A stretch of DNA of 64,000 bases, from assembly GCA_958510875.1 (NCBI GenBank), contig OY294067.1, forward strand, positions 55,316,039-55,380,038, given 5' to 3'. Positions 23,361 to 35,683 of this stretch are shown piece after piece (the stretch's first letter is position 1; each line of letters starts with the position of its first letter). Position numbers and translations under genes: made by a program. This stretch comes from Endomychus coccineus (taxonomy: Eukaryota; Arthropoda; Insecta; Coleoptera; Endomychidae). Under the pieces are notes generated by a model. It was not told the DNA's origin, did not search any database, and saw nothing but the letters and a program-made list of their open reading frames with translations.

Positions 23361-24423
23361 CGAGGGCAAAGTGAAAAGTCCCTGAAAAATGAAACCAGAA
23401 ATGATTTATTTGGTCAAAACTTATTTTACTTCTCAGCGTAATCTCCTCGTAGACCGATACACTTCGTTCAACGTTTTTTAATTTTTCGATTCCTTCCAAA
23501 ATACGATTACGGCAATCCTTCAAAATAGGCGTTTGGTTCAGCGATAACCTCATTGTTGGAGCCAAATGTCTTTCCGCCAAGCCATAATCTCTTCAAGTTT
23601 GGAAATAGATAAAATCGCAGGGGTCCAAATCTGAAGAACATGGTGGATGACGAACCAATTCGTAGCGCAATTCATGCAATTTTGCGACTGCGAACCTGTG
23701 CGCCGGTGCATTATCCTGGTGGAAGAAGAGCACTTTTTTCTATGCTAAATGCGGCCGCTTTCGCTTCAAATCGACGTTGAATCGATCCTACAGGTCTGCA
23801 TAATATACGTCTGTGATCGTTTTGCCCTTTTCAAGGTAATCGATATGGACGATACCGTGTGCATCCCAAAAGACTGTCGCCATGACTTTGTTGGTCGATA
23901 AACCCACTTTGGCCATTTTCGGGTTCGATCCGCCAGGAGAAGTCCAATGTTTCGACTGTTCTTTGGTCTCTGGTGTGTTGTGATATATCCAAATTTCCTC
24001 CACGGTTACGAAACGGCGCAAAAAGTCCTTTTTATCGCGCTTAACCTCGCCAAACACTCCTTTGAAATTGTCACCAGGTCGCGCTTGTTGTCAACAGAGA
24101 GCAAATGCGGTATGTGTTCATACCACCACAACGAAAATCAGTAAAGCACTTCGTTCCAATCGATGGTAAGGATTCCCCATAATGTTATCCAAGCGATGCT
24201 TTGGTTTGCGTAATGTTTTTTCCACGCAAGAAATAATGTTTAATGAAGACGCGAAATGCACTTTTTTCCATGTTTACGTGCTTTCGATGAGACTCAAAAC
24301 CGAACTGAATGACATATCAGTCTGAACATTTTAATGCGTTCTAGTTAAAGATGATACATCGCAAATGTCATGGAATTGTGGCGCCATCTGTTATATTTTT
24401 CAGGGATTTTCACCTTGCTTTCG
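23361..24423 (-). mobile_element. mariner copy 2, 1063 bp, TA duplication, both TIRs present
   Basis: CGAGGGCAAAGTGAAAAGTC at the left and the inverted ...GATTTTCACCTTGCTTTCG at the right are the TIRs, each flanked by TA (23359-23360, 24424-24425). The minus strand encodes a broken mauritiana-type transposase. The N-terminal HTH is damaged (24260-24130); the central frame 23788-24057 holds VTVEEIWIYHNTPETKEQS (first catalytic Asp of VDE replaced by Glu). The second motif HQDNAPAHR is near 23720 and the third, SDLDPCDF, near 23628. Stops and an internal deletion of the HTH-linker region. Inactive. Confidence 0.9.
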
Positions 24424-24738
24424 TACTATCCTTTCATCTCTTTTCAGCTGAATCGCCGTCTTAGAATTTTTGCTGTAGAATTATAATTGCTACTTCCAAT
24501 GTTATTGAGCTATACGGTTTTTTTCGTTTCATTAGTAGCTAAATTTTGTTTAGACCAAAATTATAAGGTGGATCAAATTCTATCCCAGAGTTGATATAGG
24601 AGTGTAGGTATTAAAAGCTAAGACTTGAACAAGAAAGCAAATCCACGTTGTCAATCAATTTTCAGGCTGTCTCTCATGGATAAAGTGAAAATTCTTTAGA
24701 ATCAACCTCTATAAATACATCAAGAGAAATGTCATCAA
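24424..24738. other. Spacer
   Basis: Nothing supported. Confidence 0.35.
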
Positions 24739-25132
24739 TCAGCCAGACGTTGATTTATTAACAGACCAGTCAATTACGGTTTTCACCTCCGAACCGCCAC
24801 TGATTCTTGTGAAACTTTGATAAGATTTAAACTGAAATGACTTTTTGGGGTGCGCTTTTTTCCTGGGGGTAGATGCCACCTCTTCTCGTGGTTTAAACTT
24901 TTGATATTTGGAATTATACCAGGAATGCATAGAGTAATGAATTCTACGCAAAATTACATTTTTTCCGTGAAATCCATCTACTAGTTATTTCCGGTTGAAA
25001 AACACCACGATCTCGAAATTTTTGAAAAATAACTAGGCGACCTTTCCTTTTATCAGAAAAAGTGTCAAGACAGAGTTTCAGGTCGGTGAAGGTTGCGGCC
25101 TGTTCACCGTAAACAGAAATACAAGCATTCAA
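24739..25132 (-). pseudogene. Unrecognised coding remnant on the minus strand
   Basis: Two overlapping minus frames, 24944-25132 (starting MNACISVYGEQAATFTDLKL) and 24739-24951 (basic, KPREEVASTPRKKAHPKKS), follow each other with a one-frame shift and could be one old coding sequence. I do not recognise the protein. A transposon origin is likely from the context, but this is inference. Confidence 0.3.
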
Positions 25133-25451
25133 AGACGAATAACTGCGATTCGGAAGCTCATTCAGAAAATAATTGTTCTAGAACTACATGAAAATATGAA
25201 TGAAGCATAACGGAATTATGACGAAAATAAAATCAGTCACGTGCTCTTTTCAAGCAAAAAACCAAGAAGAAGTTGATGGAATATCTTCCTCAGTATTCGA
25301 GTTGATCAAAATCCATTTGTAATTCTTCTTGTTGATGTATTATGAATATGCTCAAAATGTTTCGCCGGTATAGATTGCCTAATTATTTTGAAAAATAAAA
25401 CATTTACTATTTTCAAAAATTAACAATTTTCTTCACTAAATAAAACCCACC

Positions 25452-25700
25452 TGTAACAGGATACTATTAATAAAATTGATGAAGCCGAAAATAATGTTCA
25501 GGATGGCAAAAATTTGCTTGATCAAATTAATGTTTAAACTGTTAGGAGAAATTAGGACCCATAAAAAAAGGACAGTCTGAGAGTGGATTTGTAGGCGATA
25601 TTGAATTAATAATTAAGCAGTTATCAAGATAATCCGCCATACGATCAGTCTATGATCTCCCAAACATAAATGTGATATCTGAACTGACACTGTTCATCTC
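25452..25700 (+). repeat. Direct repeat, copy 1 (about 250 bp)
   Basis: Runs from GTAACAGGATACTATTAATA to CACTGTTCATCTC and is repeated in the same orientation at 25977-26231 with scattered substitutions. The inner block GAAATTAGGA...AAAAAAGG(A/G)CAGT occurs a third time at about 25701-25738, just after this copy. No coding sense found. Confidence 0.85.
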
Positions 25701-25976
25701 TGAAGAAATTAGGAATCATAAAAAAGGGCAGTGTGAGAACAATTTTCTTCAATAAATTTAGTTTTTTCAAAATTTCTTCGAAAATAACTCAATAACGATG
25801 GGCTTCACGAAAGAAATGTTGCGGACCCTTCTTGCTTAGAATTCATTACTGTATTCTTCTTGGGGTCATTTTATATTTCAATATTTTCACTCACAAGAAG
25901 GGTGGCATCCTGAATCATCCCAAAATTTCATAAAAATCGATGGCGGTTGAAACAATTCGGAGGTAAATCCCTATCA

Positions 25977-26231
25977 TGTAACAGGATACTATTAATAAAA
26001 TTGATGAAGCCAAAAATAAAGTTCAGGATGGCAAAAATGTGCTTGATCAAATGATTGCTTAGGCTTAGACTGTTGGGAGAAATTAGGAATTATAAAAAAA
26101 GGACAGTCTAAGAGTGGATTTGTATGCGATATTGAATTTACAATTAAGTAGCTGTCAAGATAATCAGCCTTGAGATCAATCGATGATCTTCCAAACGTAA
26201 ATGTAATATCTGAATTGACACTGTTCATCTC
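25977..26231 (+). repeat. Direct repeat, copy 2 (about 255 bp)
   Basis: Second copy of the repeat at 25452-25700, 525 bp downstream, same strand. The minus frame 25992-26228 spans almost the whole copy, but copy 1 does not keep that frame, so it is unlikely to be coding. Confidence 0.85.
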
Positions 26232-26799
26232 AGAATGTGTAAATATTATTGGGTGGTTGTAATACAGTTTATTGGAGTTTGGAAATGATTGCTTACTATT
26301 ATTACTAATGATACAAGATGTCTCCCAATCATCTCCTGGGAGTTCCTACCCTCTAATAAGAATATATAGAAAGGACGTAAAAACATAAAGTTACTGCGTC
26401 GCCGAACTCTACTCCAATTCTTCCTAATTTGGTCAAATCCTGCAAATATTTCTTGGAACACCTACTGTAGGTTTGTAACAAATCCATGGAAATAATATTC
26501 GACTGCTGAGAGTCTCAAGTGTTCGGCGACGCAATAGCTTATAATATAAGCTGAAGCTCACGGAAGTTTTCTATGAGGCACCGCCTACGTCGGCTCATCG
26601 TTTCGCCTCTACTCGCCTTGGCTAGCAACATAGGGAGTTTGATATCCTCTTTCCAGCAGAATTTCTAACCTCTAGCTAAAAGAATTTAAACGAAAATTAA
26701 TATTTGATAATCGCACTTGAATAGTGGTGTCCCAAACAAACGACTAGCAAGTATTCAGTGTAGAACCGATACCTACTTATATATCTGTATATTCGTTGG
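26232..26799. other. Spacer
   Basis: A short GC-richer patch (26545-26640) has no recognisable content. Nothing else supported. Confidence 0.35.
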
Positions 26800-26807
26800 G
26801 AAATTAC

Positions 26808-27457
26808 CAGTGGCGGCTCGTGAGCTTTTTAAGAGAGGAAGCTGAACATAAAACGTTTTGAACTTATGTTGTGAAATTTGAAAAATAAGATCGGTTTGTT
26901 CAAATATTAACGCAAAAGTATCAAAAAAAAACAAAAATTCTTCATTTTCTAAATAAGATCTTGAATCAACAGCAGCATTTAATGAAACCTGATGTGTTGA
27001 AAAGTCATCACTGTTTAATATAAAATCAAATGTTTCAATCAATTTGTCTTTATTTTTATGGATGGTAAACACTGCACGTGATGTAAAATTCCATCTAGTT
27101 GGAGCATTACAGGGAATTCTGTGACGCAACACGCATGTGTCGTATTCCGTACCGCCGACCGTACTGAACTTAAGAGCCTACTGAGAGTGTTGCCATTTCA
27201 GCTGTTTTACGGTATTTATGAATTGGACTGGTCGGAAAAACGGCCACTGTGTTGAGCAACAGGTGTTTACAGATATATACACAGAGAGAGAGATATATAC
27301 AGAGTCTAGCCTCAGGGCACTGTTGCCAGATTGAAAATAACTACTGAGAACGGGGAAATAATTGTACAATTGAAAAAATTATTAGAGAAACAGGAAATAA
27401 AATGAATGATCAACAAGATACATTGGTGAGGAGGCCTCCTTCGAGGAGCCGCCACTG
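26808..27457 (-). mobile_element. hAT element copy 3, 650 bp, 8-bp target duplication GAAATTAC
   Basis: Same TIRs as copies 1 and 2, with GAAATTAC at 26800-26807 and 27458-27465. It keeps a different part of the transposase: the minus frame (26773-27132) includes NAPTRWNFTSRAVFTIHKNK and ENEEFLFFFDTFALIFEQTD, a central region typical of hAT transposases (the CPTRWNS-like motif). N- and C-terminal domains are deleted. The right subterminal palindrome has lost about 13 bp relative to copies 1 and 2. Confidence 0.9.
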
Positions 27458-27465
27458 GAAATTAC

Positions 27466-28817
27466 ATTTATTTTTAGGAATAGGACCGGATAAATATTGT
27501 TGGAAGGATAAAACATCTACCAAAAAAGAATACTACAAATTATTAGAACAACAAAAGATCCGTGTGAGTAATGAAATATTGAAAGGTTAACAATAATCGT
27601 GGTTCTATCTTCGAAATTGAAATAAACATTATTGATAAGATACCAGGGCGTTGTATCATAAATGGTGAATAATTTGCATAACAAGTATTGAGTTGTATGA
27701 TATGTACAAATGTGGCAATGATAGATTCGTTCGAAAAAGAGCACAGTGTGGTTTAGCATTAGCTGAATTTGACGTTCAATGTCAAGTTTGCAGAGTTGTA
27801 AATATTTTGAAACAGATAAGCAGCATATATTGGCAGCATCTTGTAAAAGGCAATCAGGCGAAGAAATATCTTGACTGCAATACAAAAGCAATCATGGGTA
27901 TGTACATATTGATCATTTATAATGCTTCCTTCTAATATAAAATTAATTTATATTATTTATATCGTTGTGATATTTATGTCTTAGGTATTTGTTGCTGGTG
28001 ATGGTCACACTGATGAAAATAACAGACTTACTGCGTAAAATATTGCTACATTGAACTTGAAAACTTTATACCGGTTTAGTTAATAAATTAATTATCTTTT
28101 CCCAATATTAATCTAAAAATCCACATATAATATGTTTACTTGCAGTTTTAACTAAATATACTAATTAAAAATTCTAATTCTATATGTTATGAATATTACT
28201 ATTATTATTCTATTTTCTCTTAAGAGTTAGTAGTAAAATACAGTAGTATTACAGAAGTTGATTTTATATTTACAAGTACAAGTATTATAATGAATCTTGT
28301 AATTATCTGTCAAAAGTCAGAATAAAGAATTAAAATTAAAAAAAATATTTACTACTTGATTTTTCATTTAAAAGCTCAATTATTCTGAAAAGTTTATTAT
28401 ATATTCCTGAACGTTTGTAGGTTACAGTTTTGGTAAATAAGTTTCGTTTTATTTGCACTATCCTCAGTTTAAGTCACATCACCTCACTGTAGCCTTTTCT
28501 GTAGCTTTCTGATCAGCTGACTGAGCATTTTATTACTCCTCGCCCCTTTCGAGCATGAGCTCGCCAGCTGATACTGTAGCTCACCATCTAATCTATGCTA
28601 ACCGGAGACCAGCGGTTGACCATTTTGTAGATGTTTGAATTTAAGCAATCTTCCCGCTAGGTCATTTCTAATTTTTTTCATGTCTTATAAATTACTATTT
28701 CTACTTCACTCACTTTACGTAGTATATAGTGTAAGGGAAGTATTGTTACCGATGTAATTTTTTTTCCGGATTCTCGCGGATATATCCGTTTTGACCATTT
28801 CTAGACTATTTTTGACA
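27466..28817. other. Long stretch without recognisable gene
   Basis: Short frames at 27517-27935 on both strands have no motif. The rest is AT-rich and featureless; 28490-28620 is somewhat GC-richer but unassigned. Confidence 0.35.
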
Positions 28818-28819
28818 TT

Positions 28820-29103
28820 ATGTCTGCCTGTGGACGATTGAGCCGTTCCTATTGGTAATATGGATTTGAAATTTTGCAGATCTCTTTAATGTAGTGAAAA
28901 TTGGAACTATATTGTTTTTGGGTGAAGTAGCCCCGTTTCGATTGGTATTTCTGACATCCATCTTCTTTTTTTCAAATGGAATTATGTTTTTATAGAGCAT
29001 AAGGACAACCTTATGTTTCTGGTTATAAATATATATCACACGTATACATTTAATCTGTAGAATTCTCATTTCAAGCTTCAAGTAACGCCATCGATATAAG
29101 GTC
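28820..29103 (-). repeat. Dispersed repeat, minus copy
   Basis: The reverse complement matches 32262-32550 along about 280 bp, sharing GTGTGATATATATTTATAAC, TACCAATCGAAACGG, CCCAAAAACAATATA and TTTCAAATCCATA. The minus frame through this copy (28818-29105) is open but not conserved in the other copy, so I regard it as non-coding repeat. Family unknown. Confidence 0.75.
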
Positions 29104-29419
29104 ACGATCTTTTTTATGTCTTTATTCTGTGCAAGGAGTTCTAGACTTCTGGACTCTGTGGAACATTTTACTACTTACTTATTTAGTGGTAAGAACATCC
29201 TAAAGAAAAATCCTCTAATTAGATCATTGGTTATTTGATTTTTTCTATTTATTTATTACTGTTTACATGAACATACATAATTAGTCTAATACAATGTACA
29301 TAAAGGAGCGTACTCGTATTCTGAGAAGCAGCTAGGAAAATAAAGATAATTCTTAATAAGTAAAGCTAAACTAAGCTAACGTAAACTAAAATCCTATTCA
29401 TATAGATCACGGTCGTATA
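29104..29419. other. Spacer
   Basis: Nothing supported. Confidence 0.35.
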
Positions 29420-29675
29420 TACAGGTCTGGGAACTCTATGTTTGGCATGAGTCTCTTACATGTCGCCAAACTCGTAGTCCCTCGCTCAGCCACCAGCTGG
29501 CGCATGGATCGAAATATGTTGTCAGGATTAGGCGCCATATCGTTCAAACACAGTCGTATACGTGCCAGAGAACATCCCTCGACTCATGAGCCACCCTTTT
29601 GGTACTACGCAACAGATGACGCTTAGCGGACTCACTTGTCACATAGGAAACTAACTCTAGTTCCCAGACCTGTGA
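29420..29675. mobile_element. Candidate small MITE, about 256 bp
   Basis: ACAGGTCTGGGAACT at 29421 is inverted at 29661-29675 (AGTTCCCAGACCTGT), enclosing a GC-richer body unlike its AT-rich surroundings. The frame at 29438-29626 inside has no known motif. Target duplication ambiguous. Confidence 0.45.
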
Positions 29676-30740
29676 TATAGATGTCGTTGAAAATGTTAGA
29701 ATTGAAATGTAGTCAAACATCTGTTTAGTTCAAATGCTATTAAAAATGATTGATCATTGCAATGAGATCCTATTAAAGGATAACAATAATAACAACAACA
29801 CTAATATCTTTTTTTCTCATGCTATTAAGAGAGATAGAGTGTTGTAATTTACAATGATAATTTTTTTAAAGTGAAATTCGAATTTATGTTTTGGCAACAA
29901 TTTTATTTGTAAGGCTAACATATTATATAATTTTATTCCATTATATTTCAAATTTTTTGACATACAGTTTTACTAAAATTTGCTCTAATATATTCCGAAA
30001 GATTTTCTCAGATTGCCGTTACAAAAATTCATGAAAATTCTATTCTAAACAAAATTACAATTACAAGCCCCTTTCTACATTTTAACCTTGGATCAAGGGA
30101 TAGGTACATTAAGAACGTGATGATGGGGAACTAATGTCTTGTATCTGACTCATTGGAAACTGCTAGAGGTGAGCAGTTACCACACCATACTAACACCAAC
30201 TTCATATATTCAGAATATGCTTTGTACATTATAAACTAAATACATGCAAAGTAATAAAACCAGCGGGGGGTACCTCATTAGTTCCATGACTAGTTAATAT
30301 ATTAGCAATTTATGGGTTTTATCACTCCTAGTAGTTGAATATATGTTTGTTCCAACCTGTAAATAAATTTGAAATAATTAACAGTAGCCGCATCACTTCA
30401 GAAAATCCAATTTGCTCTGAACATCTCTAACTCTATATCATATCATTTTTGCAAGCGATTTCAGTTTTATGGATCTACTTTCAACACACCGAACGGATAT
30501 CAATACACAACATGAATTTAGTATGGGAACTAAATACGCATAAATTAATTAATACATGTGATTAGTAGCCAAAGAAGATCCCAATTAGTAGATCCATAAA
30601 TTAAGCTGGTGCTCTGTTATTCAATCACATTAAATCAACCTACTTCAGAAATTAACTCATGTCACTAACCTATTAATGAATAATGAATTTTATATTTTCG
30701 ATCGGAAATTTAGACGTGATAAAATTAGTTTTTGCCGAAT
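29676..30740. other. AT-rich stretch without recognisable gene
   Basis: Nothing supported. Confidence 0.4.
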
Positions 30741-30829
30741 CATAATAAATAATCATGAATCAATAATGATTCTTGACCCAGCTATTAATGATATATAAAT
30801 TCACACGAACACATATGCTTATTGTTTTC

Positions 30830-30871
30830 GTCTTTACGTACGGTTCGGTCTCACGACCATCATCAGAAGAC
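30830..30871 (-). ncRNA. Hammerhead motif, locus A left, core mutated
   Basis: The minus strand reads GTCTT-CTGATGA-stem II-GAAC-CGTACGTA-AAGAC. The conserved GAAA is GAAC, so the A15.1-U16.1 pair is lost; probably inactive. Confidence 0.6.
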
Positions 30872-31461
30872 TTATCAAAGTCTAAAATGTGATTTCTTAA
30901 AACTAATTGTATCAAGCACAAAGAGTCCTTCCAATATTTGGAGTCATCTCATGTTTGAATAAGACTGAAACCAAACTATAATACGCTCAAGAATCCACTT
31001 TAGAACCAGATGTTAAAGATTTGAGGTAATAGGAAAAGGCTGTCAGGCCTTACTAGAGATATTGCTATTTCAGCATTCTCCCTAAAACATACTTTTAACA
31101 TGATAAAGACGCGTGTAGGTCGAGTTTTAATTAATGAAATTAGTATAAATTTGACTTAATGATTGAACGTTTGTTCTAGGATTCACACACTCAGAGTCAC
31201 GTTTTATGTGAATCATCTCCAGGATAGATCTTTTATAATAATTAGTACCTTAGTTAAAATATTAACATCTTTGTAATCGAATTGATGGTTCTAAATATTG
31301 CGTCTTTATAATTTTGAAATTATATTTTAAGTAGAATGCTGAAATACTCGTGTTTCTGTTCGTTTCGGCGAAGTGGGCATTTTTAATTGAAATTAATGCG
31401 ATAAGGACGCTTTGTGCTTGATACAATTAGTTTTAAGAAATCCTGTTTTAGACATTGATAC

Positions 31462-31503
31462 GGTTTCTGGTGATGGTCGAGAGACCGAAACGTACGTGAA
31501 GAC
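31462..31503 (+). ncRNA. Hammerhead motif, locus A right, core mutated
   Basis: The plus strand keeps stem II (GGTC/GACC), GAAA and ACGTACGT, but the core is CTGGTGA instead of CTGATGA, and stem I is weakened (GGTTT against GAAGAC). Probably inactive. Confidence 0.6.
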
Positions 31504-31570
31504 GAAAATAATAAGCATATGTGTTAGTGTGACCTATTTCCCGAGAATTTATACATAATAAATAATCATG

Positions 31571-32261
31571 CGTTAGGATGACAGTTAGGATTACTTCTCT
31601 TAGGTCGTCTTTTTGAATTGTTTGAAAGTGAGAATTACCTGAATGTCTCAAGTACTCTTGACAATATTGCTCATATTTGTTATCGAAAAGAAAGAGAAAA
31701 TTTAAGAGTTATTGAAAATATATTGTGCCGTGGGCTTCGACTTTATTGTGTTGCATTCTACTCATGGTGCAAATTGCCAGGTTCCTTTCAATTGTTAGTT
31801 CATAAAAACTATGTCTGAAGTATTTATGTGTTTGGATCCATATTATTTTTCTCTGTAAATTAATATCACTTACTCGTATCGCTCAGAAACAATTCTTAAA
31901 GAATTTAACGAGCTTATTCTTATTTATTCACAAGCATATTGTATTTATTATTATGATTTTTGTATTATTTCATATTGCTGTATAGTCTTGTTGAATAAAT
32001 TATTATTATTATTATTTCAGACGTTTCAGAAACAGTTAATGAAAGGCGTTAAATTATGCTTTGTTACATTAAAATTTTATTCATAATGTATTTTACAACT
32101 AGATAATGTATTTCACAACTTTATATTTTATACTAATACATGCTGTCAGGTTGAATTTCAAAATTATTGGCACTATATAACCTTACTTCCATGATACCAC
32201 AGATTACCGTATAAAGTATAGTTCAATGCCACATAGAAAACTTATAAAATAAACTGTGGCG
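31571..32261. other. Possible LINE 3' tail and spacer
   Basis: Around 31910-32019 the sequence (TTGTATTATTTCATATTGC... TTGAATAAATTATTATTATT) has the composition and terminal (ATT)n run of an insect jockey/CR1 LINE tail. No ORF end is attached, so this is only a suggestion. Confidence 0.3.
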
Positions 32262-32550
32262 GCACATCGATGATGTGAATCTAAAAATGAGAATTTCGGA
32301 CAGTTCCGCGGGTTAAATATTTAGGTGTGATATATATTTATAACCAGAAAAACACCGTTGGCATTATGGTTCAATAAAATAATATTGTTCCATTTGAAAA
32401 ACTGAATCTGGATGTCAAACATACCAATCGAAACGGAAATACCGCGCCCAAAAACAATATAATTTGTATTTTCACCACTCTACAGCGATTTACAAATTTT
32501 CAAATCCATACTACCAATAGCAGAGCCGAAAATTGTGGACATTTTTATTA
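32262..32550 (+). repeat. Dispersed repeat, plus copy
   Basis: Partner of 28820-29103 in opposite orientation; see that entry. Diverged, non-coding. Confidence 0.75.
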
Positions 32551-34569
32551 TTTGCAAAGATTGATTTGTAAAGGTTGAAGTTGATAATGTTGAAGAATTC
32601 GCAGTTTGAATCTATATTTAATAAAATACTTTACAATTATTTTTCGTTGCTTAAAAAGGTTGAGTAAGTGTGTAAAATGAAGGATTGAATGAAATTTAAA
32701 ATAGACAATTATTCCTGAACAACGGACAATTTCAAAAATCTGCCGAATTCACCTTGTTTTTCGTGATTATTTGAGAACAAATGGCTCGACTTCCGTTTTT
32801 GCGGTTTGGTATAAACAAGGCATTTCCGGCAAGACAAATTTCGCTAAGAAATAGCTCTAAAATGCTCATAATTCGGGCTAACCCCATTCTGAAATAATGC
32901 ATCTCTTCCTGCAGAATTTTTTTCATTCAGCTAGTCAAATCGTCTATACTCCTTTTATGGAAAATGGAATAGCTTATAATTACTGTGGGAATGCTGTAAA
33001 AAGCTAAAAACTCTTTGTTCTTCGATATCTCTGGAAGGTGTCACAACTATAGGCTCAGATTATAGTATTCTCATCTGGATTCATTTGGTACAATGTTAAT
33101 GTTGTCTTTCTTTTGTAACCAAGAATTTTAAATTAAATATAAACCGGGTAGAAGGCAGAAGTTATAGAAGTCAAGGTGACAAGATATCAGATTGAGTTTT
33201 AAAAAATTATTCTTGTTGCTTTGTTTATATTCCCACTGTTTTTAAAATATAGTTTTAAACTATTAATTCAGGATTTTTATTGCGAACCACCTCAGCCAGA
33301 ATTATCCGGTGTGTTAATCTTCGGCGACAAATAACAGGAAGGTACAGAAATTACTTCTTAAAGCAAATAATAGGATTCAATACAACCATAGTTACAAACC
33401 ACCCTTCCTTCAACCTTAAACATTAATATAATACCATATAATTTGAACTATATTTACAACATCTACAGAAATAAACCTGTTTTACCACGTATTTTTATTT
33501 TTACACATATTTTGAAATGTTGTACAATTTCCATTTATAACTTCTGACAATGCCACTGTTTGATGGAACAATTGTTAACCCATCGTTACTCAAGTATTAT
33601 TTGGGTTTTATTTTGCAAGTAATAATGAATTTGCACTTACTAGACGCAACAATTCTAAAACTGTCATTTTATCGTGTCGAAATTACAGTACTATTCTATT
33701 TTCAGACATTGATCAACTAAAATTTCAATTATTTATACTTGAAATGTTATAATGTTGTGTTATATAGTATATAGAGCTAATTGATGAGCTGGGAAGTTTG
33801 AACAAAAACGCTTCAATTTAATGTGAAGTTTTCGCTAGTCTAAATCGATCAATAATATCACCAACTAATAGTTCCGGACAGCTCTTTCGTTCTCTCGAGC
33901 TCGTCGGCGGAACGAATAAGTTTACCATGTTACTGAATGATCATTCTATGAAGGTATAAATAACACAACTAACAGCATGTTAGGGAGAACCATAATATCT
34001 CGAGCCATCTATCTAATAACAGTAGTAGTAATAAGAGTTCCACTGAGAAATCCAAGAAATGTACAACATTGACTGATAGATTTCTCCTGCTTTACAAAAG
34101 TTACTGAGAATGGTTAGAAAGTTGAGTACTAGCGGCCGCATCAGCTTGGTTGTATATGCGAGGGATTTTAATTTACATGATAATGAGATGTGTTATTTAT
34201 AATATCATGTATTTCAGTTGAAGATGTATATAATGTATAATTTTTTTAAGGAACCGACTATGAAGATGATCTAGTATTAGGTTAAAACCACTGGTTTTCG
34301 CTAGAATTAAATCAGAGAGGCAACAATTGAATTCCTGATTTAAAATTCTTCGAAAAGTATAGAAAAGTTGCGTAAGCCCAGTGTAGGTAACTTGTTTTTG
34401 TCTTTTGTGCTTTTCGAAAACAAAACTGGATCGTACCACGCTAAAATCAAAAATTTCTAAAAGGAAAGATTTCAATACAGACTGTACTTTTATTACAAGC
34501 CACAGATCAATATCTTTATAAGATTACGTGATGGAAAATGTGAAACAAGTGAAAAGAATTCCCACTTAC
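32551..34569. other. Probably mam intron sequence; nothing recognisable
   Basis: It lies 3' of the mam exon at 34570-34771 on the transcribed strand. No further mam exon could be identified, and no TE was recognised. Confidence 0.4.
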
Positions 34570-34771
34570 CACATGTACGCTGCTTTGGATCGAGTCCTGC
34601 TGTTTTTTATCCTTGCTCTTCGGAACCCTTTTCGCTTTCGTATCCAGATAGCGCTGTTTTAACTGCAGCGTATCTTGAAGATTTTGTTCACACAGTCCTG
34701 TAAAGGACTGATCGAATCGCGGCATGCAGTCGCTCTGCCTTCTTCTGTACGATTCTATTCGCCTTCGTAGT
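34570..34771 (-). CDS. mam: mastermind (Notch co-activator), internal exon with MamL-1 helix
   Basis: A 202-nt exon bounded by acceptor TTATTTTCAG (34772 onward on the plus strand) and donor GTAAGT (34564-34569). After one base completing a split codon it encodes 67 residues: LRRRIESYRRRQSDC...RFDQSF...CEQN...LKQRYLDTKAKR. This is the N-terminal MamL-1 domain of Mastermind, the basic bent helix that in known structures lies in the groove between Notch intracellular domain and CSL/Su(H). The Arg-rich start LRRRIE-x-YRR and the Cys spacing match the family. The upstream exon (46449-46591) ends with AG that joins this exon's A to restore Arg in ...AVD-R-LRRR. The donor is phase 0. Downstream Gln-rich exons are not in evidence. 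Confidence 0.85.
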
Positions 34772-35641
34772 CTGAAAATAACAAATGTCATATTTAAATC
34801 GAACTATTTGATAATGAATGTACCTAAGTATATTTGATAGGATTATTAACATGGTTCTCCTGGCACCTCCGCCAATATAATAACAGAAAAGACACTGAGT
34901 TTTTTTAATTAACGTGACCAAACTATACTAGTTTTCATGAAACGTAGTAGGCTTTTCTATTAAGATTGGATAACGTGAATCGTTTGTTCTACTGATTTTG
35001 GTTTCATTTGCAATATTTATTTTTATTTATGTGCAACAACTCTTTCACACCACTTTTTTTCATACTTACGATTTTATTCATTTAGATCGAGCGAGGCTTA
35101 AATCGTCTAGTGATCATCTAAATTCTAACTCACAACTCCGTTGTTCTTTCAAATGATCGAGTCAATATTTTTTATGTTCCTGCTAGACAAGATAAGACCT
35201 TAAAACATTTAATTTGTAACTACATAGTTTATTCTGTCGTTAGTAAAATATATAACTTACAGATATGTAGCAATTTCAACTTCGATTTCCTTTTTCCCTA
35301 CGATGGTTCCAACGACTTTTCGGTATTAGTGAATTGCAGTATTTAATGTTTGATGATGACAATCGATAGCCAAATAAACTATATGGAGTGGGGGGTAGGT
35401 GTCTGTTCACAATCGAACGTCATGAGTTTTCTATAACTAATGCATTGCAAAAATCCCTAAATTAATTTTGATCCAAATATCATATCTCCCAAATACCAAT
35501 GTTTCAAAATCAGAAGCCTAATCGAAAAAGTAATTTCGTTTACATAATTGATTTGATGAACAACGATTCTTGACCCAGATATGAATAATATTCAATTCTT
35601 GGGAAATAGGTCACATTAACACATATGTTTAATATATTTTC

Positions 35642-35683
35642 GTCTTTACGTACGTTTCGGTCTCACGACCATCATTAGAAGAC
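35642..35683 (-). ncRNA. Hammerhead motif, locus B, core mutated
   Basis: Minus strand: GTCTT-CTAATGA-TGGTCGTGAGACC-GAAA-CGTACGTA-AAGAC. One core change (CTGATGA to CTAATGA); all stems intact. Probably inactive. Confidence 0.6.

Larger units (their letters stand above)
30758..31553. mobile_element. Penelope-like locus A, 796 bp, 17-bp target duplication
   Basis: The insertion lies between CATAATAAATAATCATG at 30741-30757 and 31554-31570. It has Penelope-like ends in opposite orientation (each with a hammerhead motif). Between them is a minus-strand remnant of the GIY-YIG protein C-terminus (about 31090-31270), recognisable by alignment with the longer copies at 42.8-44.4 kb. All of the RT is missing. 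Confidence 0.8.
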
